A stretch of 64,000 nucleotides of DNA from Tupaia tana. Taxonomy: Eukaryota; Chordata; Mammalia; Scandentia; Tupaiidae. The translations under genes were made by a program, and so were the position numbers. The notes under the pieces were generated by a model. The model was not told the DNA's origin. It saw only the letters and a list, made by a program, of their open reading frames with translations, and searched no databases. Shown piece by piece: positions 11,531 to 23,185 of this stretch. The stretch spans positions 5,674,920 through 5,738,919 of the forward strand of contig JAKSZU010000018.1 in NCBI GenBank assembly GCA_026018925.1. Direction: 5' to 3'. The number at the start of each line of letters is the position of its first letter. Position 1 is the first letter of the stretch.

Positions 11531-12179
11531 CCCACACAAACTTTAACTTCTCAGATGTCTATTTCTGGCCTGAAGAGCATCATTATTATTTTTATGCCTT
11601 TGGATCCTGACAGCCTCCTTCCCACCTAAGCCTATCTCTTTCCTGGTCTTCCCATTTCAAGCTGCCTCAGTTTCCACTGTAGAAATCTACACTCTTGGCT
11701 GAGTGCATTTCTGAGACCAGAGCCCAGTAGTCTCAAACTCAATGGCACTGGGCAGCCTCAAACATTACACCCACCCAGTATTTGTGGCCAAGTCCCCCAT
11801 GCCCCTGGGGTGGGAGGACTCTGAAACAGACACTCCACACTGCCTCCCAGAGGTCACCAGGGGAAGTGAGCTCCAGCCACCCACAGGATCTACGGACAAA
11901 GGACCCTTCAACTGGCTGCCTTCCCTCCCGGCCTCACTCCCTGCTTTCCTGCAGTTCCCCCTAGAGCACCTCCTAAATGAATTAATTGCACTCAAAGCCT
12001 CTTCTCAGAATCTCCTCTGGGGAGAACTCAAACTAAGACCATGGTACTTACAGACAAGTTGCTAACAACCTTCGTCTGTTCAGTCCCGTTTGCCTCCTTA
12101 CATGAAAAGCACCGACGTCCATTTTCTGTGGCCTTCTTGTTTGCTGCACCAAATGTCTGCAAGGTTGTCTGGAATCCCC

Positions 12180-12330
12180 ACCTCTGCCATATCAGGTGGG
12201 CATCATTGCCCTCACTTTATAAATCTAACTGAGGCACAGAGAGGTTAAGTAACTTGTCAATGGCAACACAATCCTGCAGTCGCAGGGCTGGGATTCAAAC
12301 TACGGGCTCTTACCCAACATGTTGTACTGC
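12180..12330 (-). mobile_element. MIR fragment
   Basis: Carries the highly recognisable reverse MIR line GAGGCACAGAGAGGTTAAGT followed by AACTTGTCAATGGCAACACA and GGGATTCAAACTACGGGCTC. Confidence 0.85.
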
Positions 12331-13839
12331 CAGGACTGCCCTGCAGCATCAGTGAGATACCAAAGTAACACCGGTGCTCTCAGTCCCTGGCACCCCTTGG
12401 CTGCGGTCCGATTTCACAGTGTGTTCACACTCACTGGCACCTCGTTGACCCGAGTGTGTGGAGTATTTCCACCACAGAGTTGGATTCGAGTGTCACTCAA
12501 GCCTGTCACACTCTCCCTTCCTTCCTGGCTCTATTCTTCTCCCTCCGTGGCCTCACTCCCCTACCATCTTCTCCTTCCATGCCCACACCTGCTGCTGGCG
12601 AACTGAGCCCACTCTCTCCCGGTTTCCTCATCTGTGGGTGGCAGGGACGGTAAGACCACCGCATAGGGCTGGATGGAGCCATCCAGCACAGCACAGGCTT
12701 CAAAGGAAGCTGTGAGAACTGGCCTCTGCTCCTACCATGGCCCGGGCCACTGTAGCTTCTCTCCCTACCACTTCCTAGACCTCACCCACCCTCCCCGTCC
12801 TTGCCCTGGGCCCACATTCATAGATCAGTAAGGCAGCACTAGTACATTAAAAGTCGTGTTTGAAGCATCAGAAAAATTATCCAAGTGTGTCAATAAGGCC
12901 CAAATGGTTGGTGGCACATCCTTTGAATATCCTCCAGGGCCAAAGGCCACCTGAAGATGTCTGAGAGCATGCTATTGTCTGCCTTCTTGTTTGCTCGTAA
13001 TTTGAGGTCTCAGGTCTAATAAAGGCACTGGCTAACGGTGGGGTTTTGTCCACGAGAGATACGCATAAGTTTGCCCAGTAGAATTGATAGCCCCAGAGGT
13101 CTGGGCATGTTGCCCATTAGCCAGTTTCTATCTATCAGTAACTCAGAAATCTCGCCCTAGCATTTCTTCACGAACTTCTTATGAAGAGCCTAGAAATTGT
13201 CATCGCATCTTACCGGTTTCCTCATAAATTTGTAAGTTAAAGTTTACATTTAAGTTTGTGTTTACCATGAGCCTGGCACAGACAGCTTGGCTTCTCCGTA
13301 CTGGAGGTGCAGGGAGGCACTTGCAGTCCCTCCCGTTGCTTTATGCAGCCTCACCTCCCAGGACCACAGACTGTCCTGCACTGTTCAGCTCAGGGCTGTC
13401 CTTTCCTGTGGCACCGAGCGTGGCTAGTGGCCTTGTCACTGTACATTTTAAACGTGAAAGAAAAACACAAATCATCGGCTGAGAGTGAACACAGGCAGGA
13501 GTAAACCCCATTTTTAGGAAGCTTAGGGAATCAAAGGGACTCTGTGTGGGGAGGTCAGAGGGACGGCCTGGGCTTGGGGGGCGGGTAACAGAGCTGGGTG
13601 TAAGGTGCAGACAGCCTCCTCATTAGCAGGCTCTCAGACTGTACACCTGACCCAGCCAGGACAGCCAAACATTCATGTTAATTTGGGTAAACCCTCCATC
13701 CTTCCAGCAGTCTGCTATCAACTTGAGTGGGCGACAATTAGCATGCCAATTAAGTTCCCTTCCCTTTCTCTCCTTCCCTCTCCCCATTTCTCCTTCTCTC
13801 TCTCCTGCTCTCTCTCCTCGTCTCGCTTAATACTTTACA

Positions 13840-14045
13840 GACTAACAGGTGGTGTGGAGATTAAGGCAGCTGGATCCCACATGATCGATAGCAGGGTTCA
13901 AGTCCCATTACCAGCAGCTTGAGAGGAGAATCAAAGAGAAGGGATTATGGTGTGGCTGTCCTCCCTGGGGGTGACTTCTCACTTTCTCTCTCTATATTTC
14001 CGGTGAGCGCACACACTCTATAGAAAAAGACTTAAAAAAAAAAAA
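13840..14045 (+). mobile_element. Diverged tRNA-derived SINE
   Basis: Head phrase GGTGGTGTGGAGATTAAGGC, B-box AGGGTTCAAGTCCC, body AGAAGGGATTATGGTGTGGC and terminal TATAGAAAAAGAC with an A-tail. The middle is slightly shortened. Confidence 0.8.
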
Positions 14046-14309
14046 GTCCGTCACATGAACACAGCTCCTTTTCCGACAGACAGTCCCTGGGCCTTACTGC
14101 CAGGACTCTACCTGAGATGCCTGGGCCAGTGGACTTCTAACCGGAAGACAAAGATCGCTCGCGATCTACGTTACAAATGAGCACGGCTAAAGTGACGAAC
14201 CATCGTTTTATTTCTAAGGGGCCAAAACGACTTGCTGTCTGGGTCCCAGAGGTTGCTTTTAATAAAAGAAACACGTGAGAACCAGTGTAGCCGGTGAGCA
14301 CGTGACTCA

Positions 14310-14970
14310 GCCCCAAATAACCAGGTCTAATCCTGGCACTGCCACTTGCCAGCCCCAAGTTCCTCAGTACTGGGTCCTTCTGCCTCAATCTCCGACCTCT
14401 GAAATGGGCCAGACGTCAGACCTTCTAGACAGGAGCCGTGCTGGTAACGAGAAGGCGAGCACCAGCCAGCACCTACACGGAGGGGTGTCTGTGCTCGGGA
14501 CACACACCACAAGGGCCCCCAGGTTGGACTCCCGAGCTCCACTAGCTTTCCTGCTCAATCACAGCTTCACGGGAACCGGACGTACCATGTCACCCCCTGC
14601 TAAAACACACAACCGTGGTTTTCAGCGTGTTCACGAGCTGTGCTGTCATCTCCACTGTCTAGTTCCAGAACAAGTGCCCGTCTCCAGAGAAACCCCCTAC
14701 CATCGGCAGCCTCTCCCAACTCGTCCCCACTCCCCAGCCCCGGCAACCACGCCTCTGCTTCCAGCTCCGTGGGTTTGCCTTCCTGGGGGCCGTTCCACTT
14801 CACGGAATCAGACAACACGTGGCCTTTTGTGTCGGGCACTGCCTGAGTTGGAATTTGAGCCCAGAGCTCAGAAGCTGTGTGGCCTTGATCAAGTCTCCTG
14901 GCGTTTCCCCATTTGCTAAATGGAATTAAGGGCCACAGTAGAAACACCATGGTCACCGTGAGGCTCAAAT
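14310..14970 (+). mobile_element. Two MIR fragments flanking a probable L1M piece
   Basis: 14310-14410 and 14830-14970 match MIR (for the second, AATTTGAGCCCAGAGCTCAG, then TGTGTGGCCTTGATCAAGTC and CCCCATTTGCTAAATGG). Between them, about 14640-14830, lies a block like the L1M line containing CCCCGGCAACCACG and AACACGTGGCCTTTTGTGTC. Confidence 0.5.
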
Positions 14971-15867
14971 GCGCTCACTCACACGTCCAGTCCGCACCCT
15001 GGCCTGCTGGTAGACGGCCCCGCCATTACTGTTAGTTAGTACTGTTTGGCAGCTCCTCACCCCAGAGCACCGAACTGGCTGTGGCGATCTGAGGATGAAC
15101 AGAACGCAAGAGAGAGACCTGTTCTTGCCCCCCTTTGCACCAGCCTGGCAGGGATTGCGTGATGGAGCATCCAGCTTAAGCGAATACAACGAAGTCTTAT
15201 CATATGCACATTTAACTAATGGAAATCCAGCTCTTCCACCCAAAACGAAGGAGCAAGAACAATGTAAATACTGCCGTAAAATGCCGTAAAATGATATCTT
15301 GCGTATATTCGCTGTTACATGCGGAACATTTCTGCATGCATCGTGCACTGCTCCGTCTCGATTACAGCACAGGGCTGCATGCACACCACGCCTACTGCAC
15401 CTGAATGGGCAGCTTACAGGATTCAAGGTTAATGGCGACTCTGTGTGTGCCTTAACCTCTGACTTCGTCACCTAACCTCTGCGTGAAATGCAACTCGGGT
15501 GTACGATATGTCAACGACAGTGACAACTCCGAGTTACTCCAGACAAAGTAAAGCAACCCACAAGCAGTCCCCCAGTTGGGTGGTAGGCTGCAAAAAACTC
15601 CAGTGGGCCAACAGCCATTGCCAAGCACCATCTCTGTTCCCATGAGTTCATTTTCCTATCCTGAAAAACAAGCCACATGGGGCAGTTGTGAGGAGTTGGT
15701 GAGGAGCAGAGCTGGGTTTAGGAAACAGATGGAAAAGTCTCACCTTTGCAGCCACAGGACGGGCACGAGCTACGGCTTCTGCCTGTCGCTGTCCCCTCCC
15801 TGTCTGCTTCATGGCATCCGTCGCCCCTGACGGACATCATGCATCTACCTGTTCAGTATTTTTCTTT

Positions 15868-16000
15868 GAGTTTATATATTTGTTTATCTCTTCCATGAGA
15901 AAGAGAGACAGAGAGTGAGAGAGAGAGAAACCTCAAACAGGTTCTTCACGCTGCTGTTCCCTCCCGGCCTGACCGAACTCTGGGTCCTGGCCATGCAGGG
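15868..16000 (-). mobile_element. Possible degraded SINE
   Basis: A T-rich stretch followed by AGAAAGAGAGACAGAGAGTG resembles the reversed 3' part of the local SINE, but the tRNA-like head cannot be followed. Confidence 0.35.
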
Positions 16001-16311
16001 GACCAGCCTCTCAGAGTACTGTTTTACTGCTGCACTCTCCTCTCCTCTCCAGCCCCCCCAAACAGCCATAGTGCATTCCTCCAGCCTCAACTTGTTTATT
16101 TGCTAATTGTTCAAAAGTAATGAGAATATATTCCATGTCAAAGATGAGGTCCTAAGGTAGCAGTCCAGGGCTTTGGCATGCTGATACCATCTAGTGGGAA
16201 AGAGAATATAAGCAGGTGGTGCTTACCCAAATCAGAGGGGTAAAGAGCAACCACCACCATAACTCTTACCATGAGCTCTACGGAGGACGTTTTCAATAAC
16301 ACGTAACGGTG

Positions 16312-16573
16312 GGACCAGCAATTGGCATAATGGCTATGTCACTGAATGCCCATGTAGTCGACCACAGTTTGAGTCCCAGACCTGGTAGCTTAAACTTACG
16401 CCGGGCGCATGTGCATGAGTGCCCAAGATCCTGAGAGGAGAATGGAGGAGAAGGGATTGCAGTGTGGCCATCTCCCCGGGGGCTGATTTCTCTCTTTCTG
16501 TCTCTCTGTCTCTGTCTCTCTGATGAGTGCATGCGCCCTATAGCAAAAAATCTCTCCAATAAATAAATAAATA
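16312..16573 (+). mobile_element. Full-length tRNA-derived SINE
   Basis: Complete from GGACCAGCAATTGGCATAAT to an (AATA)n tail. A 17 bp duplication at 16295-16311 and 16574-16590 (AATAACAC.TAACGGTG, one mismatch) defines the ends. Confidence 0.92.
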
Positions 16574-17344
16574 AATAACACTTAACGGTGACAGCTGGAA
16601 TCTTGTACACTCATGCCCTACCCAGGGCATATACTGGCAGTCCAAGCACCCACTAGGCCTTTTTACTTTTCTATTCAGGATCCTTCCAGAGGCATGGTTG
16701 ACCACCATGACAGCGAAGGCTCAGCAGGGAAGCACCAAGGAGCTAGTGTTGACACAGGCCACCCCTGACCAGTGGAAGATGGGCGTTGTTGAACATGTTC
16801 CCCAGTGGCCTGTCCTGCAGACAGCCCATTATGATACGAGTTCTGCAGGGCCCTAGCAGCCGTGAGCCTCAGTTTCCTCCAGAGTAACCAGTCCACAAAG
16901 CACTCCTTTTTGACTTATTGGCTTCCCCTCTTGTGTCTTTCTGGTCTTGCTCTCTCCCTTGCAGCACTCCCAGGCCCAGGGATTATCTCCCATATTAGCC
17001 CCCATACCTGTGTCTCCATTGTCAATCTAAACACAGTGTTCAACACCAATACACTTCAGGCCACAAGAAAGACTTAAGAATTGTGGTCTAGATCATTACT
17101 CTAAAGGCTACATTTTTACAGATTTTAGAGCTGGCCTGACCATTATACCCCAGAGGTATCCCCACCTTTATTAAAGTTCATGTGAATTATCCAGTGATAG
17201 TGGCCTGAAAGAAATACCCAGATTCTTGCAGCAATGAAGGTTAAAGGCAATGCCTCCCTGGCCTCTACCCCACCTCCGCTGCGTAGTGGATTGATCAAGG
17301 GTGAGAAGCCTAACGTGTAAATCAGCGCTTGGAGAGTCACAGCT

Positions 17345-17530
17345 GAGGGCCGAATCCAGCTCTGGTGTTTTGTAAATGGAGTTTGGCTGGAACGCGTCCC
17401 GCTGTCCTGCCCGTTTGCTGACATACTGTCTGTGGCTACCGTTGTGCTATGCTGATAGAGCTGAGTGGCTGCGAGAGAAATCACACGTTTCCTGTATGGC
17501 CCTTTACAGAAAAGGACTACCTACCCCCGT
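17345..17530 (+). mobile_element. hAT-Charlie-type non-autonomous DNA transposon
   Basis: GGGCCGAATCCAGCTCTGG, then TTTTGTAAATGGAGTTTGGC, CTGTCTGTGGCTACCG and ATGGCCCTTTACAGAAAAGG follow a common mammalian hAT element. The same family appears in the opposite orientation at about 22980-23185. The exact subfamily is not certain. Confidence 0.65.
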
Positions 17531-18756
17531 TTAAACCACTGGTTGCTCTATTTCTGGATTCCTAACAGCAAAGTTTCAGCAAAAAGATGGAGAAAAGACA
17601 AAGGTTGGCCAGCAACACTTTATCAATAAGGACAAAAATGCCCTCTATTTATTTATTACCAAGTTCATTTCACAGATGGTAGGACTTCCATCCCTAAAAA
17701 GTAGAGCTGTTGCATCCAAAGACCACTTTACCCCAAGAAAGCGTGACACAAGGGCAGAACCACACTGCTTGCCCTGTGTGGATGTTTCCCAGCGCACCAT
17801 CACACGCCAAGTTACCTATGCGTAGACTCTGCTCACCCACTGCCTTCCCTCCTCCGAGAGCATGGACTCCCCGCGGCCAGGCACCCTTGCCTTTCTAACG
17901 CTCAGCTGCTGCCTCCAGTGCCGAGCACCTGGTCTGGGGAAGAGCCGTTGCACAAAACATTTATTAAATAGTGAGTTAATCAAACGTGGAGTATGGAGGT
18001 TGGGGTGTACAGAGGCAAGCATTCTGAGAGAGGCAGAAAACCAAGGCCGCCACGTGGGGTGACCTGGCACACGGGGTGAGGAGGAGGGGGCGACGGGGAT
18101 ATTGCGAGTCTGCAGGACAATCTGTGAAGCAGACGGTGCTCGCAGCTCTGTGGGCAGCATGTAAAATGAAGCTGGGCACATGGTATGTGCTCAACAAACA
18201 TTTGTTGAATCAATAACTGCCCTGACTAGAGGCACTTCAGTTGAAAAGAAAAAAAAAAAGTTTTCTGGTAAAATAGAACTGAACTTCAGACTAGATTCAG
18301 TCCAGTTGCAACACACTGTAGATCCACGTGTCTGTGTAGCTGCAGGCTGTGTACTTCTCCAAACATGCAGCAGCATGCAGGAAGCACAGGCTTAGACAAC
18401 AGCGATCCTTGGCACCCTCTAGCCAGAGGACTCAGCAGCGGGCAGGAGACCACCAAAGAATCTGTCCGCATGTTTCAAGGTGCTGATGGGCTGGGCCCTG
18501 GATCTGCATGGCCATTCTTACTGGAATGACTGGCCACCTGCTGGTGGAAGCACACAGCAGTGGGTAGGTTGTTTGGCCCTGGTCAAAAGCAAAGTCTCAA
18601 ACAAAAAGCACAAGTGACCCTGCACTAACTCCGTTCTAAAGGTTGTACAGTAACTTAGACATGAGGTCCAAGGCCTGCGCTCACCTTTGGAGACCGGGAA
18701 CTCAAAGATGAGGCCACCCAGGAAGCCATTTTAGTTCACCACAAATAGCAAAAACA

Positions 18757-18781
18757 ATAAATAATAATAATAATAATAATG
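18757..18781. repeat. (AAT)n short tandem repeat
   Basis: About eight ATA/AAT units after an AAAACAATAA stretch. Confidence 0.9.
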
Positions 18782-18889
18782 AATAGCCAAGGGACAGAAT
18801 TCTTACATAATTGGTGAGGAGGGTAAGAAAGGGGTAGAGGAAACTTTTACACACTACCATACCAGAGGAAATGGATGAACACAGAATGA

Positions 18890-19345
18890 GACATGCACAG
18901 GTTCAAGCCCTGTGCTTAGTGGTGATATGGCCTTAGACAAATGACTTAGCCACCCCGAACGCCTTCTCATCACGTATAAAACTGGAAATAAGAATAGTCA
19001 CCTCGGGCCAGCCCATGACCTGGTGGTTAAGGGAGCTGGACCTTACTTGGCTGACTGCATGGTACAAGTTCTAGACCCAGTGACTTCAGAAACATGCCAG
19101 GTGATGTGTGTACATGCCCGAAACTCCAAAAGGGGGAAGTATGGAGGAGACGGGATTGGGGTGTGACCGTGCCACCTGCAAGATATGTAGGATGCTTTTA
19201 CACTTTCCCCCTCTCTCTCTCTGTCTCTCTCAGCAAGGTCATGCACTGTCTGGCAAATTAAAAAGAAAGTCACCTCTAAGGGTTGCAGTAAGGATTCACG
19301 ATAATGCACGCAACTGGCACACAGCAACTATAGCAAACTACGGCC
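18890..19345 (+). mobile_element. MIR split by a SINE
   Basis: MIR sequence runs from GGTTCAAGCCCTGTGCTTAG to ACTGGAAATAAGAATAGTCA (18900-19004). It resumes after the SINE with TAAGGGTTGCAGTAAGGATT and CTGGCACACAGCAACTATAG (19268-19345). The two parts are colinear with MIR. Confidence 0.75.
19005..19267 (+). mobile_element. tRNA-derived SINE (older subfamily) inside MIR
   Basis: Starts GGGCCAGCCCATGACCTGGT and keeps the B-box relative and the CTCTCTCTGTCTCTCTC part. The 9 bp duplication AGTCACCTC is at 18996-19004 and 19268-19276. Confidence 0.85.
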
Positions 19346-19689
19346 ACATGTAGTTATTGACGTATTTTAAATAATAGCAACAATGGTAAGTGCTCATGGC
19401 ACTGGTGCATGTGCGTGCACACACACACCCCTGCTGAATACCTACTGAGACGCTCTCATCTCATCCAGAAGATAAGATCCCATTAGACCCCATGATTTTA
19501 TGAAGCCTGGAATCCCCAGGGAACAATCTTGGGGGATCGCCAACATGGGAAATGCCAAATCCTTCTTCAGGGAGTAAACTTCATTTTTAAATGTCTACAC
19601 ATTTTAGAATATACAGTCATTGTCCCCCTTAAGTAAGTCAGATCTTGAAAGCCAAGGTGCCATGGTACCTTCGCACCCTAAATTCATTG

Positions 19690-19915
19690 GAACACAGTGT
19701 GTCAAAGTTAATAGAGCCAACATTTTTTAAGCACCTAGCAGACACCAGTCATAGGGTATCGGTAGCACACACTTATTTAATCATGGGTATTCTCACTTTC
19801 CGTACTGGTTTAAGCATGGGGGAAGGTGAGTGGTACAGAAGAGGAGGGAAATGAACTGAGTGGCCTGAGGTAACACAGTGCACAGACGACTAGGCCAGAA
19901 TGCAAACTCTTCTCC
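19690..19915 (-). mobile_element. MIR fragment
   Basis: AGCCAACATTTTTTAAGCAC through GGCCTGAGGTAACACAGTGC and CTAGGCCAGAATGCAAAC is MIR in reverse orientation. Confidence 0.7.
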
Positions 19916-20106
19916 AAGGTTCAGAAGTCTGCTTAAGCTCCTCCAAGCAGTCCAAGACACCAGTTCCTCTGGGTCCCTGCAGGCCACAGGCCCTAGTCCT
20001 GTTCAGTACATTCTCTATGGAGGGCCAGGTCTGTCCGGTTCATCTCTGGATTCCCCAAGTAGGAGCATTCTGGGCCCTTGGTTAAGCATTAAAGCTTACA
20101 GGAGAG

Positions 20107-20250
20107 GGGCCAGGTGGTGTGGTAGTTAAGGAGCTGGACTCCCACATAACCAACCACAGTTTGAGTCCTAAACCTGTTGTCTTGCTTTCTCACTTCTCCC
20201 CGCACCTCCTGGTCAAATTAAAAATAAATAAGTTAATAAATTAATGAATT
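20107..20250 (+). mobile_element. Internally shortened tRNA-derived SINE
   Basis: The head GGGGCCAGGTGGTGTGGTAG and B-box AGTTTGAGTCC are intact. The body phrase around AGAAGGGATTG is absent, and the sequence passes straight to the pyrimidine-rich part and an AATAAATAAG tail, an internal loss of roughly 100 bases. Confidence 0.75.
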
Positions 20251-20379
20251 CTTTTAAAAAATTGTAGAAGAAAGAAGAAAAGATGGATGAGAGGAGAAAA
20301 GGGAAGGAAATGAGTGTGTAGCAGTTCCCCCTTTCTTTAGTCTATTTTGGCCCTTATTGTTCTCTATTATAACAATTAT

Positions 20380-20530
20380 CAAATGTGTGATTAGCTCAGC
20401 TATTTATTTATTTGGTTCTTATCAGCTGCCCACACTAGACTGTGAACTCCATGATAACAGGGATTATGTCCACCTTGTTTACCTCTGAATCCCCTAAATG
20501 CTTTCATAAATACTTAGTGGACGAGTGAGG
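20380..20530 (+). mobile_element. L2 3' end
   Basis: The canonical L2 closing line is well kept: ACTAGACTGTGAACTCCATG, then AACAGGGATTATGTCCACC and TGAATCCCCTAAATGC. Confidence 0.75.
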
Positions 20531-20539
20531 ACATCAGCA

Positions 20540-20765
20540 AGAGCAAGGACCCCGCACTTGCACAGACCCAGGTTCAAATCCCAGCCTACCGCCTGCTTAC
20601 TCTGTGGTCTTGGGCAAGTTCCACAGGATCCCCATTTCTTCACCTGCTAAAAGGGGACAATTGCAGATACCTCGCTTTCTCTTAGATACTTCACTCTTAG
20701 AAGGGAGCTCCTGGCTTAGTGTCTGGCATACAGCACTCAGTAAATATCGTTTTGAGGGAAGCAGG
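20540..20765 (+). mobile_element. MIR, nearly complete
   Basis: From CCCAGGTTCAAATCCCAGCC through GGTCTTGGGCAAGTTCCAC and CACCTGCTAAAAGGGGAC to GTGTCTGGCATACAGCACTC and AGTAAATAT. One of the longest MIRs in the window. Confidence 0.8.
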
Positions 20766-21029
20766 AAGAAAAGAAGAGGAAGACAGCAGGAAAGCAAGAT
20801 TAGACAAGTTCAGAATCAATAATACAATAATCCTTTTAACTGCAAAAATATCTAGAGCTGCAAGGAGCAGAAGTACACCCTCAGTTTTTCACACATTAAA
20901 CTTCCTTCGGGGACTGGCTCAAACTCACCAAGTACTTTTACAGGACCAGTTAGACAGCTGGAGGGTCCTGGTTGAAGAAAGAGCTCCGAGGACCTGTTGC
21001 CTAGTAGCTGGGGATGATCTTGATCATAA

Positions 21030-21190
21030 CAAACTGGCTTTCTTGCATGTTAACACCCCTTTTTGTCTATTTAACCTCACAGCAATCTGGTCCATTTTAC
21101 ATACGAAACACTGAAGCTAGTTTGCTGAAGGTCATACCTAGGAGTGAGAGAGAGCCAGCAGGAAACAGGATCCAAGTCCAAGCTGTGCCA
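21030..21190 (-). mobile_element. MIR fragment
   Basis: ACCTCACAGCAATCTGGTCC, ACATACGAAACACTGAAGC and GCTGAAGGTCATACCTAGGA match reverse MIR. Confidence 0.7.
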
Positions 21191-21330
21191 TAGCCAGTTC
21201 ATACCAGCTTGCAAGAGCACACTGTGAGGTGTTCAGGGAACTTTAGGTTGGCAAATTATAATTGCCCTTGGTGAGAGTATTTACACCACAGGAATGGGCA
21301 AACACTACAAATCACATGATTATGTCGTGG

Positions 21331-21366
21331 TTTGGGTTTGAGTTTGAGTTTGGGTTTGGGTTTTTG
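21331..21366. repeat. Degenerate TTTGGG/TTTGAG hexamer run
   Basis: Six-base periodicity over about 36 bases. Not the vertebrate telomere unit TTAGGG, so most likely a simple repeat. Confidence 0.6.
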
Positions 21367-21939
21367 ACTTTGGGGTATTTTTAGAGAGAGCCAGTTGTCA
21401 AACATTTAGTGATATGCCACTTCCTGACACGGAGCTGGATATTCTTTATAACACCTAGAAGCATAAGAATCATTGAGACTATACCCAATATGCCAAAATG
21501 AGACTTGTTGGCATGTACAAGTAGCAGATCATTGTTTGCTTCATGTAAGAAACATTTTTAGTGCTGCTGCTGATTGAATATTCAAGAAACAATTAAAGGA
21601 CTTGGCAAGGTGTTTTTCAAATATCTTTTGCATGAGAAGTCTCAGAGATTGGTCAGTTACAGCGGACGCACATGGGTCACATTGTCAAAGGCATTTCCAG
21701 GCTCCACGGAGCCCATGGCAGAGGTGAGCACTGAAGGATCTGTAGGCTCTGATGTCCCCAGACCTGAGGTGCCTCTCCTGAGGAGCATCACTGTAGCTTT
21801 GCTCCACCCCCCTGGTGTCCTCAGACCTGTTTACAATATCGGATGCCTGGCTCCCTTGGTTATACCAGTGGCTTCAGCCTCCTGCCAACTGGAGTCAGAA
21901 CTCAAGCAGGCATCCTTAACTCCTGTCTCTCACCCTGCC

Positions 21940-22420
21940 TCTCCAAACTCAAAGACCTTCAAGCCCTGTTGTGCTCACCACCCACGTGTCTCTTGGATGA
22001 TCTGAGTAAGCTTGTCTCCTTCTCCCATCTGCCCTGTCATCCTCACCAGCCTAGCCCCCATGACCTCAGGGTGAGACCGGTCTCCCCCTTCATTAGATTC
22101 CAACTGCAGCCCATTGGCTGCTCTGCAGCCAGGGCAAGTTTTCCAGAGAGGAAATCTGATCAAGTCACTCTATCCCCTCCCCTCACTCCCTTCAATGGCT
22201 GTCCATTGCTCTGGGACAAACACCAAAACCCTCGTGGTAGCTGGTAAGGTCCCAGTGTCTCTGGCACCTCCCGAACACACTACCGCACTGCCTGGGCTAT
22301 GCAGCATTTCCTCCTGTGCAGAGGCTTCCCTAGGGCTAAGTCTTCTGCCTAGCCGCACTCTGCTAGCCGGCCTCTCCCAGCCGCACCCTCCAGCATGCCT
22401 CTGTAAATCCTACCACTCTA
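21940..22420 (+). mobile_element. L2 LINE 3' region
   Basis: ATCTGATCAAGTCACTCTAT, then CACTCCCTTCAATGGCTGTC, TGCTCTGGGACAAACACC and the CATTTCCTCCTGTGCAGAGG line follow the L2 3' portion in order. Confidence 0.7.
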
Positions 22421-22489
22421 TCAGATTTGGGCTTGCACTCGGGTTGTCAAGGAAACCTCCCGGACCTTTCGTCTGGAGCTGATACCTTA

Positions 22490-22640
22490 GACTCGTTCAT
22501 CCATTCGTTTGTGTTTGCTGAGTGCCTACTATATGACGGGCACTGTTCCAGGCCCTGGGCTTACCGAAGTGAACAAGTCTGCCAGCACACACCATAATGG
22601 AGCCTATACTTTGGAGGGTGAGAAACACAAAGAACAGACA
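22490..22640 (+). mobile_element. Ancient mammalian repeat of the 'tgagtgcctactat' type
   Basis: Reads TTTGCTGAGTGCCTACTATA, GGCACTGTTCCAGGCCCTGG, AACAAGTCTGCCAGC. A widespread old mammalian repeat (L2/L3/MIR-like) whose family I cannot settle. Related sequence is at 42530-42690. Confidence 0.5.
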
Positions 22641-22979
22641 AGCAAAATATTTAGACTGGCATGATAGTCCACGACTGTTTCCTTTCGCCGTGGTAGTTGT
22701 CTTCATGTTTACGTATTCAGGAACTGATATTGACGCCTGTGCCGGCGCAGAGTCCCGGCAGAGCGGAGGCAGAGGGTGCCTGATTCTCAGCCGCACTCAG
22801 CGCCCAGTTGGCACCTGAGACAAAGGACATCCAGCGACATCGCAGGTTTGGTCCCAGGTGAGTCACACAAAATCAGGTTGCTTGAGTGCTTGGGGCCTGG
22901 GAGTGGCCTCCAGTGACTGAACCCCTCTGAGAAGACTCCATGCAACCTCTTCAGCTAGCTATAATTCTGAGTTAGATCA

Positions 22980-23185
22980 AGGGTCAGCAAACTTTTTCTG
23001 TAAAGGGCCAAAGGGTAAATACCAGTAGTTTTCGCTGGTCTCGATGCTATTACAGCAGGAATGCTACAATAATTATATAAACGAACAGGCGTGACTAGGG
23101 TCCAGTAACTCTATTTATAAAACAGGCTGCAGGCAGGAATTGGCTCAGGGCCATAACCTGTATACCCGAGCTGGACGCTCCCATG
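22980..23185 (-). mobile_element. hAT-Charlie-type non-autonomous DNA transposon
   Basis: GGTCAGCAAACTTTTTCTGT, AAAGGGCCAAAGGGTAAATA and ATTTATAAAACAGGCTGCAG are the terminal and internal lines of the same element as at 17345-17530, reversed. Confidence 0.7.

Noticed and set aside
14275-14919. 214-codon plus-strand open frame
   Set aside because: It crosses MIR and probable L1M fragments, has no recognisable domain, and lies in intron 1 antisense to CDH13. Chance frame.
21331-21366. Interstitial telomere
   Set aside because: Units are TTTGGG/TTTGAG, not TTAGGG, and the run is only about six units.
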